This document shows, piece after piece, positions 40,879 through 52,325 of a stretch of DNA of 64,000 nt (positions are counted from its first letter, which is position 1; every line of letters starts with the position of its first letter). Source of the DNA: Actinobacillus vicugnae (GTDB lineage Bacteria; Pseudomonadota; Gammaproteobacteria; Enterobacterales; Pasteurellaceae); assembly GCF_901687125.1 (NCBI RefSeq), contig NZ_CABFJY010000011.1, positions 62,001 through 126,000 on the forward strand, written 5' to 3'. The notes beneath the pieces were generated by a model, which did no database searches, was not told the DNA's origin, and worked only from the letters and a program-made list of their open reading frames with translations. The position numbers and the translations under genes are program-made.

Positions 40879-41351
40879 TACGAATTGGACATGGTTTTGA
40901 TGTACACGCATTTGGACAAGATCGCCCCTTGATGATCTGTGGCGTGGAAGTGCCTTATCACACTGGCTTTATTGCACACAGTGATGGGGACGTTGCATTA
41001 CATGCACTTACCGATGCCTTACTTGGTGCGGTAGCACTTGGCGATATTGGAAAATTATTTCCTGATACCGATATGCAATATAAAAATGCAGATAGCCGTA
41101 AATTGCTGATTGAAGCCTATCGTCAAGTCAGAGCGCAAGGTTATAAAGTGGGTAATGTAGACGTAACTATTATTGCTCAAGCACCTAAAATGCGTCCATA
41201 TATTGACCAAATGCGCCAAACCATTGCCGATGATTTACAGTGTGATGTGATGCAAGTTAATGTAAAAGCGACGACAACCGAAAAATTAGGGTTTACAGGC
41301 AGAGGGGAAGGAATTGCCTGTGAAGCGGTTGCGTTATTAGTTAATAGTTAA
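40875..41351 (+). CDS. ispF: 2-C-methyl-D-erythritol 2,4-cyclodiphosphate synthase
   Basis: A 158-residue trimeric MEP-pathway enzyme. Zinc ligands are DVHAF (Asp8, His10) and the His of [12 protein letters not shown] near residue 42. The C-terminus has the conserved [19 protein letters not shown] tandem TTAATAG repeat forms its last codons and continues past the stop. Confidence 0.95.
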   Translation: MIRIGHGFDVHAFGQDRPLMICGVEVPYHTGFIAHSDGDVALHALTDALLGAVALGDIGKLFPDTDMQYKNADSRKLLIEAYRQVRAQGYKVGNVDVTIIAQAPKMRPYIDQMRQTIADDLQCDVMQVNVKATTTEKLGFTGRGEGIACEAVALLVNS

Positions 41352-41387
41352 TAGTTAAAGCATAACTAAACAGCTTATGATAGATAT

Positions 41388-41420
41388 AAAAAAGGCTAGA
41401 CATCATGTCTAGCCTTTTTA
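41388..41420 (+). terminator. intrinsic terminator after ispF
   Basis: AAAAAGGCTAGACAT pairs with ATGTCTAGCCTTTTT over up to 15 bp and is followed by ATA. It ends the ftsB-ispD-ispF operon. Confidence 0.85.
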
Positions 41421-41717
41421 TAAGCATAATGAATAAAATTTTTGTCTCTCCGACTGTCTAAAATACTTCTGGTTAATTTGAAGGACTTTAGGACTTGTAT
41501 TGTAAACTTATTTTATAAAAAAGCAATTATTCTACTAAACACTCGTTCATTAAAATAGCAAATCAATCACTTTTATAATTTTTGTTGATGATTTATAAAA
41601 TAATTTAGTAGCAAAAACTTTACTTTTCTCACTATTTTCGTTCAATTCTCACAACGTAAATCTTTGTCATATCAATATAAAATTTACGCAGTAAAAATAT
41701 ATTCATAATATTTTATC
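41421..41717. other. AT-rich gap without recognisable features
   Basis: About 300 bases between the ispF terminator and the end of the amidotransferase gene. I see no open frame with a ribosome-binding site, no strong hairpin and no repeat. Confidence 0.5.
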
Positions 41718-42518
41718 TTAAATATGAGACTGATTATCAGGTAATGTACCTTCAATCTCATTGAATAAATCTCCATCTTTAAACATCACATAACCGCCAT
41801 TTTTCATTTTTATCCACTTTTCATTTTTCGTTAATGGCTGTGTTGCAATAATGGTAACTTTATCATTTGGTGTTGTATATTTACTGAAATCAATTTCCAC
41901 ATCATCATCACGCAATGCTTTACTAAATGGAGCCTTACGTGTTACGTAGAATAAGTTCGTTGAACAACGAGCAATCATCCAATGTCCATTAGATAAAATA
42001 AAATTAAATACGCCATGGGTAGCAATATCTGAGGTAATCTCTACAACAGCATCAAAAATTTTTTGTGCTGATGGCTTTGCTGGATATTTTTCTTTTAAAC
42101 GAGAAACAAGACAGCAGAAAGCTGCTTCTGAATCAGTAGTTCCAATTGGTTGATAATGACAATCTGGGCAAGGGCGAACATCTTCTACCGTGCCATTATG
42201 CGCAAAAACCCAGTTTTCGCCCCATAATTCACGAATAAATGGATGGGTATTTTCTAAATTAATATCGCCTCTTGTCGCTTTTCGAATATGTGAAATCACG
42301 TTATAAGATTTGATTCGATATTCGCTAACCAAATCCGCCATTGGTGAAGAGGCACCAGGGCGGTTATCTCGAAAAATTCTCACACCTTTGCCTTCAAAAA
42401 AAGCAATACCAAAGCCATCTGTATGGTGATCAGTTAGCCCTGCACGGCGACGGAAGCCTTCAAAGGAGAAAGTAATATCTGTTGGTGTATTGCAATTCAT
42501 TCCAAGTAATTGACACAT
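41718..42518 (-). CDS. yafJ: class II glutamine amidotransferase, YafJ family
   Basis: A 266-residue putative amidotransferase. The N-terminal nucleophile is Cys2 (MCQLLGMN). Class-II core blocks are DGFGIAFFEGKG, SHIRKATRGDINLENTHPF and VFAHNGTV. No synthase domain is attached, as in E. coli YafJ. The acceptor reaction is not known. It is a single gene. Confidence 0.88.
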   Translation of the reverse strand: MCQLLGMNCNTPTDITFSFEGFRRRAGLTDHHTDGFGIAFFEGKGVRIFRDNRPGASSPMADLVSEYRIKSYNVISHIRKATRGDINLENTHPFIRELWGENWVFAHNGTVEDVRPCPDCHYQPIGTTDSEAAFCCLVSRLKEKYPAKPSAQKIFDAVVEITSDIATHGVFNFILSNGHWMIARCSTNLFYVTRKAPFSKALRDDDVEIDFSKYTTPNDKVTIIATQPLTKNEKWIKMKNGGYVMFKDGDLFNEIEGTLPDNQSHI

Positions 42519-42548
42519 AATTTTTATTCTTCGTTAGGATTAAAATAA

Positions 42549-42579
42549 AGGAAAAAGAAAGACCGACTGACAGTCGGTC
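42549..42579 (-). terminator. terminator-like hairpin downstream of znuB
   Basis: GACCGACTG (42561-42569) and CAGTCGGTC (42571-42579) are perfect inverted repeats with a minimal loop. On the minus strand TCTTTCTTTTTCC follows. Confidence 0.6.
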
Positions 42580-42710
42580 GAAGGCTAACTATTTTCACAA
42601 ATCTTTAAAATAATTCAATAGGGTAAGATCAAAAATATTATAGCTTATCATGCTATTTTATATTCATTTCGCTATAAAAAATGAAATGCGCACTATTAAT
42701 TGCAACATCA

Positions 42711-43496
42711 TTAGTTTGCTTCTTTTTTAGTAAGAGACAATAGGAATAATATACCTGCGCAAATCACGACAGAAGGCCCTGCTGGCGTATCTTTCCAGCC
42801 TGAGAGTAATAATCCTCCCGTGATTGAAAGTACACTAAATACGATGGCATAGCCCACCATTGCTTCGGGTGTTTTGGCAAAACGCCTCGCAATGGCAGAG
42901 GGAATAATTAAGAGAGAGGTAATAATCAATGCACCCACAAATTTCATACTTAACGCAATCGTGAGCGCAGTCAAAATCATTAGCAATAAGCGTAAGCGCG
43001 CCACATTCAAGCCTTCAATTTGTGCTAATTCAGGACTTATCGTAATCGACAACAGTTTTTTCCAAAAATAGCATAATACTGAGGCTATCAATACCGAACC
43101 GATTCCGATAAAAATCACATCATCAAAATCAATCGCTAACAGATCACCAAATAGATAAGACATCAAATCAACTCGCACATTATCCAGCAAGCTAATCGTA
43201 ATCACACCAAGCGATAAACTACAATGCGCAATAATACCTAACACTGTATCTAACGAATAAGCCGTGCGATGTTCTAACCAAACTAGCAATAACGCTAAAA
43301 TTAACGTCATCACAATCACTGCAATATAGGGATCTACCTGTAGAAAAATCCCCAACGCAACACCTAATAGTGCCGAATGCGCCAAAGTATCGCCAAAATA
43401 TGCCATTTTTCGCCATACCACAAAAGCCCCCAATGGCGCAGTAATTACGGCTAACAATAAACCTGCAAGCCATGCAGGAAATAAAATATCAAACAT
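42711..43496 (-). CDS. znuB: zinc ABC transporter permease
   Basis: A 261-residue ABC-3 family membrane protein with about eight helices, closest by eye to ZnuB. Conserved blocks include FGDTLAHSALLGVALG near residue 35 and the C-terminal SGWKDTPAGPSVV. It should pair with a ZnuC ATPase and ZnuA binding protein for high-affinity zinc uptake. Neither gene is adjacent here: rarA is upstream and yafJ downstream. A manganese or iron role cannot be excluded for this family. Confidence 0.87.
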   Translation of the reverse strand: MFDILFPAWLAGLLLAVITAPLGAFVVWRKMAYFGDTLAHSALLGVALGIFLQVDPYIAVIVMTLILALLLVWLEHRTAYSLDTVLGIIAHCSLSLGVITISLLDNVRVDLMSYLFGDLLAIDFDDVIFIGIGSVLIASVLCYFWKKLLSITISPELAQIEGLNVARLRLLLMILTALTIALSMKFVGALIITSLLIIPSAIARRFAKTPEAMVGYAIVFSVLSITGGLLLSGWKDTPAGPSVVICAGILFLLSLTKKEAN

Positions 43497-43530
43497 TTTT
43501 CCTCTTCGTTAAATCTATTTATTAAAGGAA

Positions 43531-43588
43531 ACAAGCGGTCAGATTTTGCTGAAAATCTGCCAAAAAAAACGAAAATTTTACCGCTTGT
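43531..43588. repeat. inverted USS pair overlapping the rarA stop
   Basis: ACAAGCGGT (43531-43539) and ACCGCTTGT (43580-43588) are inverted. The right arm encodes the last codons of RarA (Tyr-Lys-Arg-stop). A nested hairpin, CAGATTTT...AAAATCTG (43540-43559), lies between them. It probably acts as the rarA-znuB intercistronic terminator. Confidence 0.55.
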
Positions 43589-44918
43589 AGCGTTGCTGGC
43601 GACTTGCCTGATCTTGCTCCCTCAACCATAACAGCTTTTCTTTTATCTGTTTTTCCATGCCTCTGTCTGTTGGCTGATAAAATTGCGTATCTTGCAATTC
43701 AATTGGAAAATAATTTTCACCCGCCGCATAAGCATTTGGCTCATGATGAGCATAACGATACTCTGCACCATATCCTAACGATTTCATTAATTGCGTTGGC
43801 GCATTACGTAAATGCTCTGGCACATCATAATCTTTCGCCTCTTTCGCTAATTTTTTCGCTTGATTAAATGCGTTATAGACCGCATTACTTTTTGGCGCTA
43901 CTGCTAAATAAATAACCGCTTGAGCAATGGCTCTTTCACCTTCGTAAGCGCCAACTCTGGTATAGCAATCCCATGCATTCAACGCAATTTGCATTGCTCT
44001 TGGATCAGCATTACCAATATCTTCTGAAGCAATTGCCAACAAACGACGAGCAACATATAACGGGTCACCACCTGCTGTCAGAATTCTGGCATACCAATAC
44101 AAAGCGCCATCTGGTGAAGAACCTCTTACTGATTTATGTAATGCGGAAATAAGATCGTAAAAGCGATCCCCTCCTTTATCAAAACGAGCTTGGCGTTCGC
44201 CCAACACCTCGGTAAGTAATGCTTTATTTAAAATTTTGCCCTGTGCACCTTGCTCTGCCATATCAGACATAAGTTCTAAACAATTCAACGCATAACGCCC
44301 ATCACCATTTACATAATCCGCTAATAAACTTAAAACTTCATCTTCTAATACGAAACTTTCATTACCTAAACCTCTTTCTTTATCTGATAACGCATTTTGT
44401 AAAATTTGGCGAATTTCGACCGCTTGTAATGGCTTTAAAATGTAGATTCTGGCTCGAGAAAGCAATGCATTATTTAGCTCAAAGGATGGATTTTCTGTTG
44501 TCGCACCAATAAAAATAATTGTGCCATCTTCGATATACGGTAAAAATGCATCTTGTTGGCTTTTATTAAAACGATGAACCTCATCAACAAATAATAAGGT
44601 GCGACGTCCTGTTTGACGGTTTAGCTTTGCGCGCTCGATCGCTTCTCGGATTTCTTTCACACCACTTGTAACTGCTGAAAGACGCTCAACTTCAGCATCA
44701 AAATGATGTGCAATAATTTCTGCTAAGGTTGTTTTACCTGTACCAGGAGGTCCCCAGAAGATCATAGAATGAGAATACCCTGCCTCAATCGCACGGCGTA
44801 GAGGTTTGCCCTCTCCAATGAGATGAGATTGTCCGACATATTCCGCCAGAGTATGCGGACGCATTCTGGCAGGTAATGGACGAAAGTCTTCAGAAAAATC
44901 AAAAGATAAACTACTCAT
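43578..44918 (-). CDS. rarA: replication-associated recombination protein A
   Basis: A 446-residue AAA+ ATPase of the clamp-loader group that acts at stalled forks. Walker A is GPPGTGKTT, Walker [13 protein letters not shown], and sensor 1 lies in [12 protein letters not shown]. The MgsA-type C-terminal tetramer domain is present. The RBS AAGGAG is good. It begins 10 bases after mreD, so it is probably the last part of the mreBCD transcript. Confidence 0.94.
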   Translation of the reverse strand: MSSLSFDFSEDFRPLPARMRPHTLAEYVGQSHLIGEGKPLRRAIEAGYSHSMIFWGPPGTGKTTLAEIIAHHFDAEVERLSAVTSGVKEIREAIERAKLNRQTGRRTLLFVDEVHRFNKSQQDAFLPYIEDGTIIFIGATTENPSFELNNALLSRARIYILKPLQAVEIRQILQNALSDKERGLGNESFVLEDEVLSLLADYVNGDGRYALNCLELMSDMAEQGAQGKILNKALLTEVLGERQARFDKGGDRFYDLISALHKSVRGSSPDGALYWYARILTAGGDPLYVARRLLAIASEDIGNADPRAMQIALNAWDCYTRVGAYEGERAIAQAVIYLAVAPKSNAVYNAFNQAKKLAKEAKDYDVPEHLRNAPTQLMKSLGYGAEYRYAHHEPNAYAAGENYFPIELQDTQFYQPTDRGMEKQIKEKLLWLREQDQASRQQRYKR

Positions 44919-44928
44919 GATTTGCTCC

Positions 44929-45417
44929 TTAACGGAGTCTCAATTGACGACGAATATGGCGCATTAGTAAGAAGATCCATGGCCATAAAATACCGCTAAT
45001 AATTGCACCTAAAATTTCTTGTGAATTAAACTCCGCGCTATGCAATACAAATTCGACAAAATAAATTAAAAAATGAATAGCAATTATATACAGCATCACC
45101 AAAATCGACTGCAACCATAATGAGAGATTACGCAATATTAAGTGGTATTTTGCGACAAAATAAATCGCTATCGATAACACTAGCGCATGAATGCCTAAAA
45201 TAGAACCCAATACAAGATCCCAAATAATACCAACAACAAATGCTGTCCCAACACTTATTTTATTCGGTAAGGCTAGCGCCCAGTAAATCAGCACCAACAC
45301 GACCCAATTTGGTCTTAACCCCTGAAAACCAATCGGCCAAGGCATAATTTCTAGCACAAAAGCTGCCATAAAAATTGAGATTAATACCAAAATCTGAAAA
45401 ATTGGATTCGCTCGCAT
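44929..45417 (-). CDS. mreD: rod shape-determining protein MreD
   Basis: A 162-residue membrane protein with about five helices that belongs to the elongasome with MreB, MreC and RodA. The motif [19 protein letters not shown] is typical of the family. Its start overlaps the mreC stop as TAATG. Confidence 0.92.
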   Translation of the reverse strand: MRANPIFQILVLISIFMAAFVLEIMPWPIGFQGLRPNWVVLVLIYWALALPNKISVGTAFVVGIIWDLVLGSILGIHALVLSIAIYFVAKYHLILRNLSLWLQSILVMLYIIAIHFLIYFVEFVLHSAEFNSQEILGAIISGILWPWIFLLMRHIRRQLRLR

Positions 45418-46469
45418 TATTCAGCTCCTTGCTCTGTATGGTGGTTTTCATCGTTATCAACTTCGGGTTGAGATGCTGGATTCACAGGCTCCTCACTATT
45501 ATCTAAGCTGTCTTCTTTTGGCTGATCGTCACGAATCTGCTCTTTCTTATTTTTCTTCAATAAATCCAGCGGATTCATACTATTACGGCGCTCTTCAACT
45601 ACTTCACGTACTTGTTGTGGCGAAAGACTCTGAGCTTTACGTAATTCTTCACTAGTAGGCCACAACAGCAATAAATAACGTAAACGATCAAAAGAAGCTA
45701 ATGGGCGAGCAACAATACGCGCAAATTGGCTTTGTGTATCATTTTTAACCGCTTCAACAATCGCTACAGGATAACCTTCAGGAAAACGACCACCCAGTCC
45801 AGAAGTAACCAACACATCGCCTTTTACTACATCTACTGAACGAGGCAAATTATCAATAAATAATTCATCATTATGCCCTGTTCCATTCGCAATGCCGCGG
45901 ACATCATTACGCAATACCTGCACTGGCACTGCATGAGTAACATCGGTAATCAATAATACTCGGCTACTATTTTCGCCGACAGAGATAACTTGCCCAACTA
46001 CCCCTCGTTCATCAATGATTGGTTGTCCTACAAATGCACCGTCATGTTTACCTCGATTGATAATTACTTGTTGGCGATAAGCATCCATTTCTGCAGTCAG
46101 CACTTCTGTAATTTTTTTGTATTCATCTTGACGAAGAGGTGAACTTAACAATAGACGTAAACGCTGATTCTCAACTTTCAACTGATCTAATAATAAAAGA
46201 TCTGCATTTTTTTCACGTAATTGCTCTTTCAGTGCTCGATTTTCTAATAGTAATTTATTGTTATCGATAAAGTTATTGCTTACACCATCAAGCACAGAAC
46301 GGGGAGTATTCGAAAGGTAATATAAACCGCCAATCGCTGTTTCAAGCATGTTTCGGAATTGGATTAGCGCACTACTGCGTCCATCAAAAGCAATTAACGC
46401 GATAGAGATAATAATTGCGAGAAATAGGCGAGTACCTAGTGAAGAGGCTTTAGCAAAAATTGGTTTCAT
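45417..46469 (-). CDS. mreC: rod shape-determining protein MreC
   Basis: A 350-residue periplasmic scaffold of the elongasome. A membrane anchor lies near residues 14-30, then a coiled coil (NNKLLLENRALKEQLREKNAD) and two beta domains with DERGVVGQVISVG and LVTSGLGGRFPEGYPV. The last 60 residues are an unusually acidic, low-complexity tail. I start at the ATG at 46469; earlier codons in the frame pass through an inverted repeat. It has no strong RBS. Confidence 0.92.
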   Translation of the reverse strand: MKPIFAKASSLGTRLFLAIIISIALIAFDGRSSALIQFRNMLETAIGGLYYLSNTPRSVLDGVSNNFIDNNKLLLENRALKEQLREKNADLLLLDQLKVENQRLRLLLSSPLRQDEYKKITEVLTAEMDAYRQQVIINRGKHDGAFVGQPIIDERGVVGQVISVGENSSRVLLITDVTHAVPVQVLRNDVRGIANGTGHNDELFIDNLPRSVDVVKGDVLVTSGLGGRFPEGYPVAIVEAVKNDTQSQFARIVARPLASFDRLRYLLLLWPTSEELRKAQSLSPQQVREVVEERRNSMNPLDLLKKNKKEQIRDDQPKEDSLDNSEEPVNPASQPEVDNDENHHTEQGAE

Positions 46470-46508
46470 TGTTAATTTTTTAAATGAAATTAAGGTGAGT
46501 GATAATGA

Positions 46509-46546
46509 ACAATGGATAATGAGCATCTCCTGCCATTATCCATTGT
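46509..46546. repeat. perfect 13-bp inverted repeat between mreB and mreC
   Basis: ACAATGGATAATG and CATTATCCATTGT flank a 12-base loop. There is no strong T-run, so an mRNA processing or stability element is more likely than a terminator. It may be a member of a small intergenic repeat family. Confidence 0.6.
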
Positions 46547-46573
46547 AATTGTCCATATCAATTAAGAGTGGCT

Positions 46574-47737
<1,164 letters not shown>

Positions 47738-47805
47738 CTAATTTTAGTGAATAGCAAAACTGACTAATTTTTTAGCTGTTTGTAAAACTAAAAAGACTAA
47801 AAACA

Positions 47806-47834
47806 AAACGCCACCCTAAAAGAGGGTGGCGTTT
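47806..47834 (-). terminator. intrinsic terminator of gapA
   Basis: AAACGCCACCCT (47806-47817) and AGGGTGGCGTTT (47823-47834) pair perfectly over 12 bp. The minus strand continues TGTTTTTAG. Confidence 0.85.
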
Positions 47835-47855
47835 GCGAAATTAATCTAACTAAGA

Positions 47856-48872
<1,017 letters not shown>

Positions 48873-48991
48873 CTATATTAAAGTTAAACAAAATTGTTCT
48901 TCTAATGCTTGAGAAGTACCAAGATTATAGCACATACTCCAGTATGAGTTACAACTAAAAGAACTGAAACAAATATAACAGATAATTTTTT

Positions 48992-49007
48992 TGTGATCTA
49001 TGTCAAA
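48992..49007. promoter_or_regulatory. CRP/FNR-like site between gapA and msrB
   Basis: TGTGATCTATGTCAAA matches CRP at 8 of 10 half-site bases, and TGAT-CTAT-GTCAA is one base off the FNR core. It lies about 75 bases before msrB and 130 before gapA. I cannot tell which factor or gene it serves. Confidence 0.4.
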
Positions 49008-49081
49008 TTTTTAAAATTTGTAACGCTAAAGTAGTAAAAAAACGGTAGAATTGGAGGAAAATTTCTAGCTTAGGAGTGAAT

Positions 49082-49477
49082 ATGATTAAAGACATTGATG
49101 AATTAACGGAAGAGCAAATAGAAATCCTAATTAATCATGGCACTGAAATGCCATTTACAGGTAAATTTTTAAATGAAGAACGTATTGGCACCTACCGCTG
49201 TGCACGTTGCCATAACGCATTATTCCGTTCAGATACCAAATTTGATGCGGGCTGTGGCTGGCCAAGCTTTTACGAGACAATTTCAGACGATGCTTTACGC
49301 TATTTAGACGACTACAGTTTAGGTCGCCACCGTACAGAAATCCGCTGTGGAAATTGTGATTCGCATATGGGACACGTATTTAACGACGGACCACCACCAA
49401 CAGGATTACGTTTCTGCCTAAACTCCATTGCACTCAACTTTAAATGGGATGAAACAGGCGAAGAAATTGATGGTTAA
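49082..49477 (+). CDS. msrB: peptide-methionine (R)-S-oxide reductase
   Basis: A 131-residue repair enzyme that reduces the R form of methionine sulfoxide. Two CxxC zinc pairs are present (CARC and CGNC). The catalytic Cys is in RFCLNSIAL, and a further Cys in GCGWPSF. I choose the ATG at 49082, 4 bases after TAGGAG; an in-frame GTG at 49076 overlaps the RBS. It is free-standing, not fused to msrA. Confidence 0.94.
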   Translation: MIKDIDELTEEQIEILINHGTEMPFTGKFLNEERIGTYRCARCHNALFRSDTKFDAGCGWPSFYETISDDALRYLDDYSLGRHRTEIRCGNCDSHMGHVFNDGPPPTGLRFCLNSIALNFKWDETGEEIDG

Positions 49478-49519
49478 TTAATTTTATAAATTAAACATCT
49501 TTTCTCTTTCTAATCATAA

Positions 49520-49581
49520 AAACAAGCGGTCGAATTTTAGGGAGAATTTGCAAAACGCCCTTTAAATTCGACCGTTTGTTT
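49520..49581. terminator. long dyad built from an inverted USS pair, msrB-leuB
   Basis: Arms 49520-49537 and 49564-49581 pair over 18 bp with one mismatch, and each contains a USS core (the right one has T for C). Convergent genes end on both sides. The 26-base loop is long for a terminator, and the flanks are T-rich on the right and A-rich on the left. Confidence 0.6.
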
Positions 49582-49598
49582 ATCCGAAATAATCCGCT

Positions 49599-50726
<1,128 letters not shown>

Positions 50727-50796
50727 TTAAAATTGAGCTTATCGGGTGGGAATTTATGAAATTTGAGCTAGAATAATCAGCAATTAGAGGAACAAT

Positions 50797-51027
50797 ATGA
50801 AAATCAGATTTTTAAAACTGCTACTCATTGCAATTTTTAGCCAAAATTTGACCGCTTGTGGCACAATTATCAGCCTAGCTGAAGGCGATTATTCTGTGTA
50901 TGCAGGCGTAACCAAAGATTTCCACGCAATCCAAAATGGCGGAATATTAAGCATTCCAGCCGTTATTGATTTACCGCTTAGCTTTGTGCTAGATACACTA
51001 ATGCTGCCTGTAACACTCAGTCAATAA
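50797..51027 (+). CDS. small YceK/YidQ-family lipoprotein
   Basis: A 76-residue protein with a lipoprotein signal peptide. The lipobox is LTAC-G near residue 21, so the mature protein begins with a lipidated Cys. The C-terminal half (SIPAVIDLPLSFVLDTLMLPVT) matches the YceK/YidQ (DUF1375) pattern. The RBS is GAGGAA. A USS core encodes the lipobox. Function unknown in the family. It is the last chromosomal gene before the tRNA fragment. Confidence 0.82.
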   Translation: MKIRFLKLLLIAIFSQNLTACGTIISLAEGDYSVYAGVTKDFHAIQNGGILSIPAVIDLPLSFVLDTLMLPVTLSQ

Positions 51028-51114
51028 AATAGCTTTATAGAAATAATCGTTACAAAGTAGCTAAATAGAAAATTATAAAAAGAGAAATATAAGTAGTTGA
51101 AGTGAAGATAATTA

Positions 51115-51161
51115 TGGTCCCCCCTACCGGACTTGAACCAGTGACCAAGCGATTATGAGTC
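51115..51161 (-). tRNA. 3' fragment of tRNA with CAU anticodon (tRNA-Ile2-like), prophage att site
   Basis: Read on the minus strand, about 47 bases match the anticodon loop (CTCATAA), variable loop, T-arm (GGTTCAAGTCC) and acceptor ending GGGGACCA of a CAU tRNA, closest to tRNA-Ile2 of E. coli. Upstream of the anticodon the match stops: no D-arm and no 5' acceptor strand, and the anticodon stem cannot pair. It is therefore not a working gene. It is the displaced 3' end left by integration. The intact tRNA should lie at the other end of the prophage. Confidence 0.8.
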
Positions 51162-51298
51162 CGTTGGTTCAATTACAGTAATAAAAACAAACTTATTTAA
51201 AATCAATAGCTTACAGAGATAACCTATCTAAAATATCTGTGACAATTAGCACCTTTTTACATCAATTTGTAGATATTACGTCACGTTTTTGTCACGTT
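51162..51298. other. AT-rich junction DNA between att and first phage gene
   Basis: No gene. A short direct repeat GTCACGTT occurs twice (near 51280 and 51290), close to the end of the small phage gene. It might be an integrase arm site, but this is a guess. Confidence 0.3.
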
Positions 51299-51511
51299 CT
51301 ATAATTTCTCCCGCCAAAAATGCCACCCAAAACATCTTACCGCCAACCACACACACCACGCAAAAACAGTGCGACATTGTGAAATCAAACATTCACGCAA
51401 TCGCCGATCTGCTTCCGCTCTACTGACTTTTACGTTTACGCCGTAATCACGATCGTGTTGATAGTGGCATGCATTGATATTTTTAGAGGCATATTTCAGC
51501 CCCTGATGCAA
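51299..51511 (-). CDS. small hypothetical phage protein
   Basis: A 70-residue frame that begins with TTG 9 bases after the LamG-like gene's stop, so the start and RBS are weak. It is rich in Cys, Arg and Trp. The C-terminal third (CRTVFAWCVWLAVRCFGWHFW) is hydrophobic and could be a membrane segment. I recognise no family. Its position at the edge of the prophage, after the tail fibre genes, is where accessory or lysis genes often lie. Confidence 0.45.
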   Translation of the reverse strand: MHQGLKYASKNINACHYQHDRDYGVNVKVSRAEADRRLRECLISQCRTVFAWCVWLAVRCFGWHFWREKL

Positions 51512-51520
51512 TTCTTTGTT

Positions 51521-52309
51521 TTACTTATCCCATAATGGAGTGCCATATTTACGGCGTCCATATTCAAACAACATATCCATAAAAATAGGTTCTTTTTCGA
51601 GATTTTTATCAAAAATCATCACATGGCCAATATAACCATTCCAATGCGATGCTGTTTTTGGATCGTAATCATCCCACCAACGACCAACAAATAAATGATC
51701 ATCGGCGGCAGTTAAAGCAGGTCTAGCATTTGCATTATACGCATTTGGGGTTCGTAAATGTGATTCGTTTGTTTCAAATACTGTCGATGCAATGATATTT
51801 AACGGTTTTCCAGTAATAGCGTTATCACCGATAATTCTAGCTCTACCGGCATTAAGAGCAATTGATTTATTATCCACATATACTGCGTATGATGATGTTT
51901 TTTTACGAGATACCAAAATTGTATTTTCTGGATTTTGAGTCACAATTGGTTTTTGAGCGAAAATCACGATCGTGTTTTCTTTCCAATTGCTTTTAAAAAC
52001 AATGTCTTCCGACGTCATGAATTTATTACCATTAAAATAGCCGGAAGCCATATTTTTTAATGTCAGAGAATCTAATTCTGGTGCGGTATCCGCTGGCGCA
52101 ACTAGAGAGATTTTATTCTTTGATTTGTCTGTCACTTTTGTAATGCTAGAACCAACAAGTGTTAATGTTCTAAGATCGGAAAAATCCCAAAAACCTTGTA
52201 AGTTTGGATGATTTAGAATAATAGATTCTAAAGATTCAGTGTCCCGATCTACAATAGCTGGTAAGTTTTTATTTGAAAAAACTGTGTTAAGTCTAATGAT
52301 ATGTCCCAT
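51521..52309 (-). CDS. phage tail-associated protein with LamG-like domain
   Basis: A 262-residue protein starting at the ATG at 52309, preceded by GGAG; the longer open frame overlaps the upstream gene. The sequence opens MGHIIRLNTVFSNKNLPAI. Its core (NLQGFWDFSD, FVGRWWDDYD, HWNGYIGHVMIFDKNL) resembles concanavalin/LamG beta-sandwiches that bind sugars. With the SGNH-domain protein encoded 16 bases upstream it probably forms a surface-recognition pair. No enzyme motif is visible. Confidence 0.65.
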   Translation of the reverse strand: MGHIIRLNTVFSNKNLPAIVDRDTESLESIILNHPNLQGFWDFSDLRTLTLVGSSITKVTDKSKNKISLVAPADTAPELDSLTLKNMASGYFNGNKFMTSEDIVFKSNWKENTIVIFAQKPIVTQNPENTILVSRKKTSSYAVYVDNKSIALNAGRARIIGDNAITGKPLNIIASTVFETNESHLRTPNAYNANARPALTAADDHLFVGRWWDDYDPKTASHWNGYIGHVMIFDKNLEKEPIFMDMLFEYGRRKYGTPLWDK

Positions 52310-52325
52310 GTTATATCTCCAGTTG

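Noticed and set aside
51115-51200. Complete tRNA gene
   Set aside because: No D-arm or 5' acceptor strand; anticodon stem does not pair.
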